NCBI GenBank assembly: GCA_015067765.1
Contig: SVLV01000001.1
Location: 97,243 to 161,242, forward strand
Reading direction: 5' to 3'
Source of the DNA: Oscillospiraceae bacterium
GTDB lineage: Bacteria > Bacillota > Clostridia > Oscillospirales > Oscillospiraceae
DNA: 64,000 nucleotides
The notes beneath the pieces were generated by a model that worked only from the letters and a program-made list of their open reading frames with translations, did not search any database and was not told the DNA's origin. Within the stretch, counting starts at the first letter, position 1, and the number at the start of each line of letters is the position of its first letter. Both the position numbers and the translations under genes were made by a program. This document shows, one piece after another, positions 7,924 through 16,708 of this stretch.

Positions 7924-8496
7924 ATGAGGAATCATGATCGCGTGAGAAACATGGTAGGGATTGGCATCTTTACCGCAATTGTCATTGTGCTGCAGTTGCT
8001 GGGGAGCTTTATCCGCTTTGGCATGTTCTCCATCTCTCTGGTACTGATCCCCATCGTGGTGGGTGCCGCTGTCTATGGCTGGGGTGCCGGCCTGTGGCTG
8101 GGTATTGCCTTCGGTGCGGCTGTGCTGATTTCCGGTGATGCCAGTGCATTTATGGCAGTGTCTCCGCTGGGCACAGTGTGGACCGTTATGGCAAAGGGCG
8201 CCCTGGCAGGACTGGTCAGCGGCTGTGTGTACCACCTGCTGCAGAAGCGCAGAACGCTGGCGGTGACCGCGGCGGCTGTTGTCTGTCCCATTGTAAACAC
8301 CGGCATTTTCCTGCTGGGCTGCCAGTTCTTCTTCCTGGATACCATTCGGGCATGGGGTGCAGAATTGGGTTTTGCTGATGTGGGCAGTTACATGATCTTT
8401 GGCCTGGTGGGTGCCAACTTCCTGGCTGAGATGGCCGTCAATGTGGTGCTCAGCCCGGTGATCGTCCGGCTGATCAGCCTGGGCAAGAAGAAGTAA
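7924..8496 (+). CDS. ECF transporter S component (probable pantothenate or precursor uptake)
   Basis: This 190-residue protein is almost wholly hydrophobic, with five to six predicted membrane helices and a positively charged end (LGKKK). The fold and wording (GIFTAIVIVLQLLGSF, IPIVVGAAVYGWGAG) are typical of the substrate-binding subunits of energy-coupling factor importers, which borrow a shared EcfA/A'/T module encoded elsewhere. It lies 16 bp upstream of coaX, with AGGAGAGG between them. By guilt by association it probably imports pantothenate or a precursor; this is inference from context only. Confidence 0.78.
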   Translation: MRNHDRVRNMVGIGIFTAIVIVLQLLGSFIRFGMFSISLVLIPIVVGAAVYGWGAGLWLGIAFGAAVLISGDASAFMAVSPLGTVWTVMAKGALAGLVSGCVYHLLQKRRTLAVTAAAVVCPIVNTGIFLLGCQFFFLDTIRAWGAELGFADVGSYMIFGLVGANFLAEMAVNVVLSPVIVRLISLGKKK

Positions 8497-8512
8497 GAGG
8501 AGAGGATTTGCG

Positions 8513-9265
8513 ATGATCCTGGCCATAGATGTAGGCAATACCAATGTGGTGCTGGGTGCCATGGAGGGCACAGCGGTGCAGAAGACCACCCGTCTGGTGA
8601 CCGACAGTGGAAAGGGCATAGATGGGTATGCCCGGGAACTGGCGGAAACCGTAGGACAGTGGGGTGATTTCACCGGCGCGGTGATCTCCTCGGTGGTACC
8701 GGATGTGACCAAGCAGGTGACAGAGGCAGTCCGCCAGGTGCTGGGACTGACCTGTCTGGAGATCCATGGCGAACTGGAATTGGGTTTTCGGCTGCCTCCC
8801 GCTCAAACGGCGGAGGTGGCGGCGGACCTGATCACGGCTGCCGCTGCGGCGGTGGATTGCTGCAAGCTGCCCCTGATCCTGATCGATATGGGCACGGCGA
8901 CCACCGTAATGACGGTGGATCGTACGGGCATGTTTTTGGGCGGCGCCATTGCGCCGGGTCCCAAGATGATGATGTCCTCTTTGGCCGGCGGGACGGCGCT
9001 GCTTCCTGCGGTGCCTCTGGATGTGCCGAAACATAATATCGGCCGGGACACGGTGGAATGCCTCCAGTGCGGCACGGTGCTGGGCGCCGCAGCCATGGTG
9101 GAGGGTCTGGTGGACCGGATGGAGCAGGAGCTGGGCGAGCCGGCAGAGGTGATCGCCACCGGCGGTCTGGCAGGCAGCGTCCTGCCCTTGTGCCGCAGAG
9201 CTATCCGGCTGGAACCGGATCTGATGCTGCGGGGATTGGCCATTCTCTACGAGAAAAACAAGTAA
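8513..9265 (+). CDS. coaX: type III pantothenate kinase
   Basis: This 250-residue ASKHA-fold kinase carries out the first step of coenzyme A synthesis (pantothenate to 4'-phosphopantothenate). The phosphate-binding motif AIDVGNTNVVLG is at residues 4-15, and the second nucleotide motif is LIDMGTATTVMTV. GGAIAPGPKMMMSSL and ATGGLAG are also conserved. CoaX enzymes have high Km for ATP and are not feedback-inhibited by CoA. It is in one operon with the preceding ECF S-component and ends at a strong hairpin. Confidence 0.95.
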   Translation: MILAIDVGNTNVVLGAMEGTAVQKTTRLVTDSGKGIDGYARELAETVGQWGDFTGAVISSVVPDVTKQVTEAVRQVLGLTCLEIHGELELGFRLPPAQTAEVAADLITAAAAAVDCCKLPLILIDMGTATTVMTVDRTGMFLGGAIAPGPKMMMSSLAGGTALLPAVPLDVPKHNIGRDTVECLQCGTVLGAAAMVEGLVDRMEQELGEPAEVIATGGLAGSVLPLCRRAIRLEPDLMLRGLAILYEKNK

Positions 9266-9270
9266 AACAG

Positions 9271-9307
9271 ACAGCTGCCGCATACCCTGCGGCAGCTGCT
9301 TTTTTGT
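9271..9307 (+). terminator. intrinsic terminator after coaX
   Basis: A CAGCTGCCGCA / TGCGGCAGCTG stem with a TACCC loop is followed by a run of T. Confidence 0.92.
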
Positions 9308-9349
9308 CAAAAACAGGAAAACAAAAACGGGAATTTCCAAGAATTGCAG

Positions 9350-9379
9350 TTGACGTAAGTAGGCCCGATGCAGTATGAT
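9350..9379 (+). promoter_or_regulatory. sigma-A-type promoter for the zinc-ribbon/Ig-like protein
   Basis: TTGACG at 9350 and TATGAT at 9374 are separated by 18 bp. The gene starts 41 bp further on. Confidence 0.6.
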
Positions 9380-9419
9380 AGTTCCGTATGAAGCGCTTTT
9401 CCATTGGAGGTTATGATAT

Positions 9420-10214
9420 ATGAGTTTGCTGAAATGTCCCAAGTGCGGAGAGATGTTCTCCGATAGCTATAAGACCTGCCCCTTCTGTGCAGAGGATGAG
9501 GAATTTTACAAGGGTGGCAAGAAGCCCAAAAAGAGCGGCCGCCGCATGGAGGGCCATCAGAAGACACCCAGCATTCTGGGTCCTGTGATGGTGGTCGTGG
9601 TGCTGCTGCTGGTGGGCCTGCTGGGCTATATGTTCTTTGGCGGCGCCGTAAGCTCCTGGCTGGATGGCCTCAAGGATCCCAAACCCCCTGTCAGTGACCC
9701 GGTGGATCCCGGCGTCACCGATCCCGGCACGGATACGCTGGTGCTGAACAAGACGGAGCTGACCCTGTCTGTGGGCGGCACGGAGAAGCTGACGGTCACC
9801 GGCGCGGAGGAAGTCACCTGGAGCAGCAGCGATGATACGGTAGTCACTGTCTCGGCTGACGGCACGGTGACCGGCGTCAAGTCCGGCAGTGCTACGGTTT
9901 CTGCCATGTCCGGCAGTTCCTCTGTAGCCTGCACCGTGACGGTGGCGGTTAAACTGGAGGATCTGAAGCTGGTGACCCAGTATGGCGCGGTCGACTATAA
10001 GAATGGGGTATACGATACCACTATGACGAGGATCGGCGAGATCTACGAGATGAGCGTGGATGGCACCGACTCCCCTGTGGAGTGGTCTGTGGAAGACTCT
10101 TCCATTGCTACGGTGGATGCCAACGGTAATCTGAAGAGTGTCTCCAGCGGCAAAACGATTTTGACTGCCAAGGTAGACGGACATACCCTGACCTGCATCG
10201 TTCGCGTCAACTAA
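9420..10214 (+). CDS. zinc-ribbon, single-pass membrane protein with two bacterial Ig-like (BIG2) domains
   Basis: This 264-residue protein has three parts. Residues 1-25 hold a zinc ribbon with C6, C9, C20 and C23. Residues 56-73 form one membrane helix (VMVVVVLLLVGLLGYMFF). After a Pro/Asp-rich linker, two Ig-like repeats follow at about 98-175 and 178-263, each with the BIG2 wording (LTLSVGGTEKLTVTG; EWSVEDSSIATVDANGNL; GTVTGVKSGSATVSA). The expected topology is ribbon inside and Ig domains outside. Its function is unknown: perhaps a surface protein with a cytoplasmic sensing or anchoring tail. It is monocistronic between its own promoter and terminator. Confidence 0.8.
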   Translation: MSLLKCPKCGEMFSDSYKTCPFCAEDEEFYKGGKKPKKSGRRMEGHQKTPSILGPVMVVVVLLLVGLLGYMFFGGAVSSWLDGLKDPKPPVSDPVDPGVTDPGTDTLVLNKTELTLSVGGTEKLTVTGAEEVTWSSSDDTVVTVSADGTVTGVKSGSATVSAMSGSSSVACTVTVAVKLEDLKLVTQYGAVDYKNGVYDTTMTRIGEIYEMSVDGTDSPVEWSVEDSSIATVDANGNLKSVSSGKTILTAKVDGHTLTCIVRVN

Positions 10215-10221
10215 TGGATGA

Positions 10222-10263
10222 CAGCAGCACCCTCTTTCCTGTGGAAGAGGGTGCTGTTTTTTC
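10222..10263 (+). terminator. intrinsic terminator
   Basis: A CAGCACCCTCTT / AAGAGGGTGCTG stem is followed by TTTTTT. Confidence 0.93.
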
Positions 10264-10285
10264 GTCCGGAGCAGGAGGAGCGGAC

Positions 10286-10314
10286 TTGTTATTCCAACCG
10301 GAATGTGCTACAAT
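10286..10314 (+). promoter_or_regulatory. sigma-A-type promoter for the ABC exporter operon
   Basis: TTGTTA at 10286 and TACAAT at 10309 are separated by 17 bp. It would drive the exporter-ylmH-DUF896-xpaC-rarD run. Confidence 0.55.
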
Positions 10315-10352
10315 AATTTAGTTTTTCCATTCCGGAAAGGAGCGTGGCTGCC

Positions 10353-12110
10353 ATGGAGAAGAAAATGCCGGAAAACCGGTCGCCGATCTTGATTTTTCTG
10401 TCCTATTTCCGGCCGCATCTGCGGCTGTTTTGCCTGGATATGACCTGCGCACTGGTGCTGTCCGTGATTGATCTGGCCTTTCCTCTGGTGTCCCGCATTG
10501 CCATGGAGCGGTGGCTGCCCCAGAAGCAGTATGAGATCTTTTTTTCGGTGATGGCCTGTGTGGTAGCAGCCTTTTTGCTGCGGTCACTGCTGTATTATTT
10601 CCTGGCCTATTGGGGCCATACCTTCGGCATCCGGGTGGAGGCAGATATCCGTCGGGATCTGTTTGCCCATATGCAGAAGTTGGGCTATGACTTCTACGAT
10701 AAGAACCGTACCGGTCAGCTGATGAGCCGGCTGACGACAGATCTGTTTGAACTGACGGAACTGGCCCACCATGGCCCGGAGGATCTGTTCATCTCCTGTG
10801 TGACCATTTTGGGTGCCATGGTGGTGATGTTCCGCATCCAGTGGCGTCTGGCGCTGGTGCTGGCGATCCTGGTGCCCATCTTCCTGATGGTGACCATGTG
10901 GCGCCGCAAGAAGATGACGGCGGCGTCCCGGGCCAGCAAGCAGGAGACCGGTGCCATCAACACAGAGATCGAGTCCGGTCTGTCCGGTATGCGTACCACC
11001 AAGGCCTTCGGCAACGAGGTCCAGCAGCAGGCCCGCTTCGACCGGGCCAACGATCGCTTCAAGGTGGCCAAGCGCCGTTTCCACAAGGAGATGGGCGTGT
11101 TCAACGGCTCCATGGAGCTCTTTCTGGGGATCATGCAGGTGGCCGTAATCGCCGTGGGCGGCTGGCTGATCATGAACAGTCAGATGGATTATGTCGACCT
11201 GATTACCTTCTCTCTGTATATCGGAACCTTTATCTCGCCCATCCGCAAGCTGGCCACTTTTGCAGAACTGTTTTCCAGCGGCTTTGCAGGGCTCAACCGC
11301 TTTGTGGAACTGATGCGTACCCGCCCCACCATTGAGGACCGGGCCGATGCCCATCCGCTGGAGAAGGTAACGGGAGAGATCCGGGTGGAGGATGTGTCCT
11401 TCACTTATGAGGGAAGTCCCGAGGTGCTGCACCATGTGGATCTGCAGGTGGCGGCCGGTGAGACGGTAGCCATCGTGGGCCCCTCCGGCGGAGGAAAGAG
11501 CACCCTCTGCCAGCTGATTCCGCGCTTCTATGATGTGACGGAGGGAACCATCTCCATTGACGGGCAGGATGTGCGGCAGCTGACGCAGCAGAGTCTGCGC
11601 CGGGCCATCGGCATCGTGCAGCAGGATGTGTTCCTCTTTGCCGATACCATTCGGGAGAACATCCGTTACGGTAAGCCGGATGCCACCGATGAGGAGGTGG
11701 AGGAGGCTGCCCGCCGTGCGGAGATCTATGAGGATATTCAGGCCATGCCCCATGGCTTTGACACCTATGTGGGAGAGCGGGGCACATTGCTCTCCGGCGG
11801 TCAAAAGCAGCGGGTGGCCATTGCCCGCATTTTCCTGAAGGATCCCCCCATCCTGATTCTGGATGAGGCCACCTCCGCGCTGGACAGTATCACCGAGGCC
11901 CGCATTCAGGGAGCCTTTGACGAGTTGAGCCGCGGCCGTACCACGCTGATCATCGCCCACCGGCTGTCCACCATCCGGGCGGCCAACCGCATTTTGGTGA
12001 TCCGGGACGGCGTGATCGCCGAGGAGGGCAGCCATCAGCAGCTGCTGGCCCTTGGCGGGGAGTATGCGGCACTGTACCATACGCAGAATCCGGAGAACCG
12101 ACATGGATAA
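10353..12110 (+). CDS. ABC exporter, fused permease/ATPase (MsbA/BmrA type)
   Basis: This protein of about 585 residues has a six-helix ABC transmembrane domain (about 1-320) and a nucleotide-binding domain. The ATPase motifs are GPSGGGKST (Walker A), IVQQDVFLF (Q loop), LLSGGQKQR (signature), ILILDEATSALD (Walker B) and IAHRLSTIR (H loop). It should act as a homodimeric half-transporter exporting lipids, drugs or peptides; the substrate is unknown. I choose ATG 10353, 10 bases after AAAGGAG; the GTG at 10344 is too close to that site. Its last 8 bp overlap ylmH. Confidence 0.92.
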   Translation: MEKKMPENRSPILIFLSYFRPHLRLFCLDMTCALVLSVIDLAFPLVSRIAMERWLPQKQYEIFFSVMACVVAAFLLRSLLYYFLAYWGHTFGIRVEADIRRDLFAHMQKLGYDFYDKNRTGQLMSRLTTDLFELTELAHHGPEDLFISCVTILGAMVVMFRIQWRLALVLAILVPIFLMVTMWRRKKMTAASRASKQETGAINTEIESGLSGMRTTKAFGNEVQQQARFDRANDRFKVAKRRFHKEMGVFNGSMELFLGIMQVAVIAVGGWLIMNSQMDYVDLITFSLYIGTFISPIRKLATFAELFSSGFAGLNRFVELMRTRPTIEDRADAHPLEKVTGEIRVEDVSFTYEGSPEVLHHVDLQVAAGETVAIVGPSGGGKSTLCQLIPRFYDVTEGTISIDGQDVRQLTQQSLRRAIGIVQQDVFLFADTIRENIRYGKPDATDEEVEEAARRAEIYEDIQAMPHGFDTYVGERGTLLSGGQKQRVAIARIFLKDPPILILDEATSALDSITEARIQGAFDELSRGRTTLIIAHRLSTIRAANRILVIRDGVIAEEGSHQQLLALGGEYAALYHTQNPENRHG

Positions 12111-12888
12111 GCGGGAACTGTTGACCCGACTGGCTGCAGACGAGGAGGAGCGGCTGCTGCTGGGCCATGTCTGGGATAAATATGACCAGTGCCGCCGGCG
12201 AAATCTGCCGGTGTGCACCGACTTCCTCTCTCCCCGGGAGCAGGGGGCGGCCACAAGGCTGCTGCAGGCGCTGGGCGCCGTGGATGGCTGGCAGCTGTGG
12301 GGTGGTTATGAGGAGGCAGAGCGCCGTCAGCTCCACTTCCTGCCGGACTGGCAGGAGTGTCCGGAGGAGTCGGCGATCCGCGCACTGCGCTGCCGTTTCT
12401 ATGAGGGGCAGAATCCCAATCACCGGGATTTTCTGGGCAGCCTTATGGGAATGGGTTTGACCCGTGGAAAAATCGGCGATATTCTGGTGGCAGAGCGCAG
12501 CGCCGATGTTCTGGTGGGGGAGACGGTGGCATCGTTCCTGCTGGAGCAGTGGACGGCCGCCGGACGTACGGCCCTCTCTGTGGAGGAAATCCCTCTTGGT
12601 GAGCTGACCGTGCCCCAACAGACCTGCCGCATGATCCGGGACACGGTGTCCTCGCTGCGGCTGGACAGTGTGGTGGCAGCAGGATTTTCCACCAGCCGCA
12701 GCAAGGCGGCTGAGGCCATCACCGCCGGTCGGGTACAGGTGAACTGGGTGGAGTGCTGCAAACCGGACCGGCAGGTGTCTCAGGGAGATGTGCTGACGGT
12801 ACGCGGTTTGGGAAAATGTGTGGTAGAAACGGTGGGCGGACTCAGTAAGAAGGGGCGCACCGGTGTGATATTGAAACGATTTGTGTGA
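12103..12888 (+). CDS. ylmH: S4-domain RNA-binding protein, YlmH family
   Basis: This 261-residue protein has the YlmH layout: an N-terminal alpha/beta part (RELLTRLAADEEERLLLGHVWD, YEEAERRQLHFLP, NPNHRDFLGSLMGMGLTRGKIGDI) and a C-terminal S4 RNA-binding domain at about 185-245 (DSVVAAGFSTSRSKAAEAI, GRVQVNW). YlmH-type proteins bind the large ribosomal subunit and take part in ribosome rescue or stability. It usually sits in the sepF-ylmG-ylmH-divIVA cell-division cluster; here it is detached and follows an ABC exporter with an 8-bp overlap. The start at 12103 gives the family's usual MDKRELL opening. Confidence 0.9.
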   Translation: MDKRELLTRLAADEEERLLLGHVWDKYDQCRRRNLPVCTDFLSPREQGAATRLLQALGAVDGWQLWGGYEEAERRQLHFLPDWQECPEESAIRALRCRFYEGQNPNHRDFLGSLMGMGLTRGKIGDILVAERSADVLVGETVASFLLEQWTAAGRTALSVEEIPLGELTVPQQTCRMIRDTVSSLRLDSVVAAGFSTSRSKAAEAITAGRVQVNWVECCKPDRQVSQGDVLTVRGLGKCVVETVGGLSKKGRTGVILKRFV

Positions 12889-12898
12889 GGATACAGGA

Positions 12899-13114
12899 AT
12901 GAATCAGAAGAAAATCGACCGAATCAATGAACTGGCCCGCAAGGCAAAGGCGGAGGGGCTGACGGAGGAGGAACTGCGGGAGCGGGATGCGCTGCGCAGG
13001 GAGTATATTGACTCTGTAGTGGGCAATCTTCGCCAGGAACTGGACCACATGTGGGTGGTGGATGAGAACGGCAACAAGCGGAAAGTAGGCAAGCAGGGAG
13101 GCGTGAAGTCCTGA
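12899..13114 (+). CDS. DUF896 protein (YnzC-like)
   Basis: This 71-residue charged protein begins MNQKKIDRINELARKAK and continues with EGLTEEELRERDALRREYID, the helical hairpin that defines DUF896 (B. subtilis YnzC). Its role is not established; YnzC lies in an SOS-linked operon in Bacillus, but nothing here points to DNA damage. I start at ATG 12899, as an upstream ATG at 12881 lies inside ylmH. The stop overlaps the xpaC ATG by 1 bp, so translation is probably coupled. Confidence 0.9.
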   Translation: MNQKKIDRINELARKAKAEGLTEEELRERDALRREYIDSVVGNLRQELDHMWVVDENGNKRKVGKQGGVKS

Positions 13115-14268
13115 TGAGCAACCAGTACGAGGAAAAGAACAGCACGCAGCCGCAGAAGGGAGCGGATATCGGTTCCTGGATCATTATTGCGGTGATGTTT
13201 GGCATTGCCTGGCCCGTGGGTTTGATCCTGCTGATCAACAAGCTCAATAACGGCACCAAGAAGCAGCGCCGGCGCAAGACGGTGAGCCGTGCCGCCGGCA
13301 CGGCATCCCCTGCAGAGTCGACGGGCCGGAAGACACCGGTCCGCCAGCAGATGACCAGTGCGCCCCAGTACGGGGAAAACGGTGCCCGCGCCATGAAGAT
13401 CATCGGCACGGTGCTGGCAGTGATCGGTGCGCTGGCTGCCGTCAGCATCCTGTCAGATCTGGGCTTTTACATCGAGTATGGCTACCTGTGGGATATGGTG
13501 GGAGAGCTGTTCCATCCTGTGGGCCTTTTTGCCGGCGGTATCGCGCTGCTGCAGGCCGGACGCGGCATGACCCGCCGCAGCCGCCGCTTTGCCAAATATT
13601 TGGCCGTGGCCGGTGAGCAGAAGGCCGTATCTCTTGCCCGCCTGGCGGAGGCAGCAGAGCTTCCTGTAACGAAGGTAGAGAAGGATCTGGAGATCATGAT
13701 CGAAAAGGGCTACTGGGGCAGATATGCCTTTGTGGACCTGAGCCGCGGCATGCTGTTTTTGTCTCAGCGGGCCTCGGCAGACTGGCAGAAGGAAACAGAG
13801 GAGCAGAAGCCGGCGCCGGTGCAGCAGGAGTCCACATACAGCCGCGTGCTGCGGGATCTGCGCCGGGCCAATGACCGCATTGCCGATCCGATACTCAGTG
13901 AGAAAATTGACCGGCTGGAGCAGGTGGCTCAGCGAATTTTTCAGGTGATTGAGACGGATGAGACCAAGCGGGCCAAGGCCTCCAAGTTCCTGAACTATTA
14001 TCTGCCTACCACCCAAAAGCTGCTGGACGCCTACGCCGAGTTTGAGGATGCGGGAATCCGGGGCAGCAATGTGGATCAGACCAAGAAACGGATTGAGACC
14101 ACCATGGACGGTATTGTAGAGGGCTTTGAGCGGCAGCTGGATGAGCTGTACCGAGATGATGCCATGGACATCGAGAGTGATATCCGGGTGATGAAGACAA
14201 TGCTGCGCAACGACAGTGCCAGCGCAGAGGAGGATTTTGGCCTGGGTACTGCAGTTGCCGAAGAGTAA
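13114..14268 (+). CDS. XpaC-like membrane protein (5-bromo-4-chloroindolyl phosphate hydrolysis family)
   Basis: This 384-residue protein has two predicted membrane segments (about 20-42 and 92-125) and a long C-terminal coiled, charged region (RVLRDLRRANDRIADPILSEKIDRLEQVAQRIF and onward). That C-terminal half matches the XpaC/Halogen_Hydrol family. The name comes from a colour phenotype in B. subtilis and does not establish an enzymatic role. The usual neighbour, telA, is absent. The segment between the membrane parts is basic and low-complexity. It is translationally coupled to DUF896 and followed by rarD after 20 bp. Confidence 0.82.
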   Translation: MSNQYEEKNSTQPQKGADIGSWIIIAVMFGIAWPVGLILLINKLNNGTKKQRRRKTVSRAAGTASPAESTGRKTPVRQQMTSAPQYGENGARAMKIIGTVLAVIGALAAVSILSDLGFYIEYGYLWDMVGELFHPVGLFAGGIALLQAGRGMTRRSRRFAKYLAVAGEQKAVSLARLAEAAELPVTKVEKDLEIMIEKGYWGRYAFVDLSRGMLFLSQRASADWQKETEEQKPAPVQQESTYSRVLRDLRRANDRIADPILSEKIDRLEQVAQRIFQVIETDETKRAKASKFLNYYLPTTQKLLDAYAEFEDAGIRGSNVDQTKKRIETTMDGIVEGFERQLDELYRDDAMDIESDIRVMKTMLRNDSASAEEDFGLGTAVAEE

Positions 14269-14288
14269 TACGGAGACAGAGAAAACGT

Positions 14289-15191
14289 ATGAGCAACGAG
14301 AGAAAAAGCGGCGGCGCCCTGGTGGTAACAGGTTGTTATGTGCTGTGGGGTTGCCTGGTGGTATTTTGGAATCTGCTGTCCCATGTGGACTCCATGTTCC
14401 TTTTGGCCCAGCGGCTGATCTGGTCCATGGTCCTGATGACGGTGGTCCTGCTGCTGACCGACCAGAGAAAGGCAATGCTTGCCGCCCTGAAGGATCTGCG
14501 GACGGTGCTGCTGAGTCTGGTCTGTGGTATGCTGGTGACCACCAACTGGGGCGTATATATTTACGCGGTCAACAGCGGCCATGTGCTGGATGCCAGTCTG
14601 GGCTATTTTATCGAACCCATTCTGGTGGGGCTTTTGGGTGTGATCGTGTTTAAGGAGAAGCTCTCGCTGGCGGAAAAGATCACTTTTGCCTTTGGTGCGG
14701 CGGGACTGGTGTATATGCTGGTGACTACGGGACAGTTCCCGGGATTGGCCCTGCTGATCGGCGGTTCTTTCGCATTTTACGGCGCGGTAAAAAAGGCGGT
14801 ACACCTGTCGGCAGGTCTGTCTCTGTTTTTGGAGACGCTGACCATGACACCTTTTGCCCTGATCTATTTGACCTACGCCATGACGGTCGGCGGGATTCAT
14901 GTGGAGGAACTGCTGCCGGGCGTGCAGATGCTGCTTTTGCCGGCGGCTGGTGTGGTGACCACGGTGCCGCTGCTGCTGTTCAATATCGGTGTGCAGCGAA
15001 TTCCCTATTATCTGGCGGGCATCCTGATGTATATCAATCCCACCCTGCAGTTTTTTATGGGCATTTTCTATGCCGGTGAGACATTGGACCTGAACCGTCT
15101 GGTGGCCTTTATCATCATCTGGGTGGGTGTGCTGTTCACCTTGGGAGAGAAGCTGCGGATGATGGCCCGACAGAGGAAGAAAAGCGAATAG
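14289..15191 (+). CDS. rarD: RarD-type EamA family transporter
   Basis: This 300-residue protein has about ten membrane helices arranged as two EamA repeats. The N-terminal GALVVTGCYVLWGCLVVFWNL, the loop VTTNWGVYIYAVNSGHVLDASLGYFIEP and VTTVPLLLFNIGVQRIPY are characteristic of RarD. Members are inner-membrane drug/metabolite exporters of unknown substrate; the chloramphenicol-sensitivity label is historical. The start follows GGAGACAGAG. It is the last gene of the run that starts with the ABC exporter and ends at a hairpin terminator. Confidence 0.9.
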   Translation: MSNERKSGGALVVTGCYVLWGCLVVFWNLLSHVDSMFLLAQRLIWSMVLMTVVLLLTDQRKAMLAALKDLRTVLLSLVCGMLVTTNWGVYIYAVNSGHVLDASLGYFIEPILVGLLGVIVFKEKLSLAEKITFAFGAAGLVYMLVTTGQFPGLALLIGGSFAFYGAVKKAVHLSAGLSLFLETLTMTPFALIYLTYAMTVGGIHVEELLPGVQMLLLPAAGVVTTVPLLLFNIGVQRIPYYLAGILMYINPTLQFFMGIFYAGETLDLNRLVAFIIIWVGVLFTLGEKLRMMARQRKKSE

Positions 15192-15196
15192 ATTCG

Positions 15197-15237
15197 ATAC
15201 TCCGACAGACTGACCGAGCCTGTCGGAGTATTTTTTG
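15197..15237 (+). terminator. intrinsic terminator after rarD
   Basis: An ATACTCCGACAG / CTGTCGGAGTAT stem is followed by TTTTTT. Confidence 0.93.
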
Positions 15238-15288
15238 AGAAAATTGCAATTTTAGGCAGAGAAACTGCGCGCAGAGAGGTGCTTCGCC

Positions 15289-15317
15289 TTGACGAAAAGC
15301 CATAAATGCAGTACAAT
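15289..15317 (+). promoter_or_regulatory. strong sigma-A-type promoter of the glycogen operon
   Basis: TTGACG at 15289 and TACAAT at 15312 are separated by 17 bp. The transcript would have a leader of about 175 nt before glgC. The 309-bp gap between rarD and glgC holds only the rarD terminator, this promoter, the leader and a possible short ORF. Confidence 0.7.
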
Positions 15318-15405
15318 TGTTAAAATAAGTACGATGGGTGTATTATGGGCTGCAGCAGGAAGCGACGGGATCTGCCTGTGATGGATGCTATGCTGAAGGA
15401 GAGAG

Positions 15406-15486
15406 ATGGAAGCGGCCCTGTTGAAGCATGAAAAAGAAAAGGAAGATAAAACGGATACAGAAAGCCGATATTCGGCTGAATCATGA
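15406..15486 (+). CDS. possible 26-codon leader ORF before glgC
   Basis: This short ORF begins with ATG 4 bases after AAGGAG and ends at a TGA whose last base begins the glgC ribosome site (AGGAGG, 15486-15491). The product is hydrophilic ([11 protein letters not shown] in the middle) and resembles no family I know. Its position suggests translational coupling or ribosome-position-dependent control of glgC, but there is no codon run that would reveal an attenuation signal. It may be chance. Confidence 0.25.
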   Translation: MEAALLKHEKEKEDKTDTESRYSAES

Positions 15487-15500
15487 GGAGGCGAACCGAA

Positions 15501-16706
15501 GTGAAAAAAGAGTGTGTGGCCATGCTGCTGGCCGGTGGACAGGGCAGTCGTCTGTATGTGCTGACCGGTGACATGGCAAAGCCCGCCGTTCCCTTTGGCG
15601 GAAAATTCCGTATCATCGATTTCCCCCTTTCCAACTGCACCAACTCCGGCATCGATACGGTGGGCGTACTGACCCAGTACCGTCCACTGGAACTGAATTC
15701 CTACATCGGCAACGGTCAGCCCTGGGAGCTGGACCGTTTGGATGGCGGCGTGCATATCCTGCCCCCCTATCAGAGTGCCACCGGCGCATCCTGGTATAAG
15801 GGCACGGCCAATGCCATCTATCAGAACATCGGCTTTGTGGATATGTATGATCCGGAGTATGTAGCTGTGCTGTCCGGCGACCATATCTACAAGATGGATT
15901 ATGCCGATATGCTGCGCCGCCATAAGGAGGCTGGTGCCGTGTGCACCATCTCTGTCATGGAGGTGCCCTGGTCCGAAGCCAGCCGTTTCGGCATCATGGC
16001 TGTGGACGGGGAGGACCGCATCACCGAGTTTGCGGAAAAACCCAAGGAGCCCAAGAGCAATCTGGCTTCCATGGGTATCTATATCTTCACCTGGAAGAAG
16101 CTGCGTGAGTATCTGCTGGCTGATGAGCAGGATCCCAACTCCGAAAACGACTTCGGTAAGAATGTGATCCCTGCCATGCTCAATGCCGGGGAGCCCATGG
16201 CCGCCTACCGTTTCGAAGGCTACTGGAAGGACGTGGGTACGCTGGATTCCCTGTGGGATGCCAACATGGATATGCTGCTGCCCGGTTCCGGCCTGAATCT
16301 GCTGGATAAGAAGTGGCCCATCTATGGCCGCACTCCCTCCTGCCCTCCCGCCTATGTGGGTGAGAAGGCCGACGTGGGCAACAGTGCTGTGGCCAAGGGC
16401 TGCGATATCCGCGGTGAGGTAAAAAACAGTGTGCTCAGCTATAACACCGTGGTGGAGGAGGGTGCAAGTGTCTCCTACTCGGTGCTGATGCCCGGCGCCG
16501 TGGTGAAGAAGGGTGCCAAGGTACAGTATGCCATCGTGGGTGAGCGCGCCTGCATCGGGGCAGAGGCCCAGGTGGGTGCTTCCCCCGAGACTGTCGCCGA
16601 TCCTGCCCAGTGGGGTGTGACGGTACTGGGTCCCGACAGCCGGGTGGCCGCCGGCGAAGTGGTGGCCGCCAAAACCATGATCGACAGAACGCACGGGGAG
16701 GGATAA
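15501..16706 (+). CDS. glgC: glucose-1-phosphate adenylyltransferase, catalytic subunit
   Basis: This 401-residue enzyme makes ADP-glucose from glucose-1-phosphate and ATP, the committed step of glycogen synthesis. The nucleotidyltransferase signature [30 protein letters not shown] and the GDHIYKMDY metal site are intact. The C-terminal left-handed beta-helix (about 285-400) carries hexapeptide repeats ([23 protein letters not shown]). I take GTG 15501, 9 bases after AGGAGG, since the family begins [15 protein letters not shown] 15483 would overlap that ribosome site. It is first of glgC-glgD-glgA-glgP, 2 bp before glgD. Confidence 0.95.
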   Translation: MKKECVAMLLAGGQGSRLYVLTGDMAKPAVPFGGKFRIIDFPLSNCTNSGIDTVGVLTQYRPLELNSYIGNGQPWELDRLDGGVHILPPYQSATGASWYKGTANAIYQNIGFVDMYDPEYVAVLSGDHIYKMDYADMLRRHKEAGAVCTISVMEVPWSEASRFGIMAVDGEDRITEFAEKPKEPKSNLASMGIYIFTWKKLREYLLADEQDPNSENDFGKNVIPAMLNAGEPMAAYRFEGYWKDVGTLDSLWDANMDMLLPGSGLNLLDKKWPIYGRTPSCPPAYVGEKADVGNSAVAKGCDIRGEVKNSVLSYNTVVEEGASVSYSVLMPGAVVKKGAKVQYAIVGERACIGAEAQVGASPETVADPAQWGVTVLGPDSRVAAGEVVAAKTMIDRTHGEG

Positions 16707-16708
16707 CG

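Noticed and set aside
10584..12254. 556-codon minus-strand open frame across the ABC exporter
   Set aside because: It mirrors the codons of an exporter with all ABC motifs; no independent ribosome site or domain is visible.
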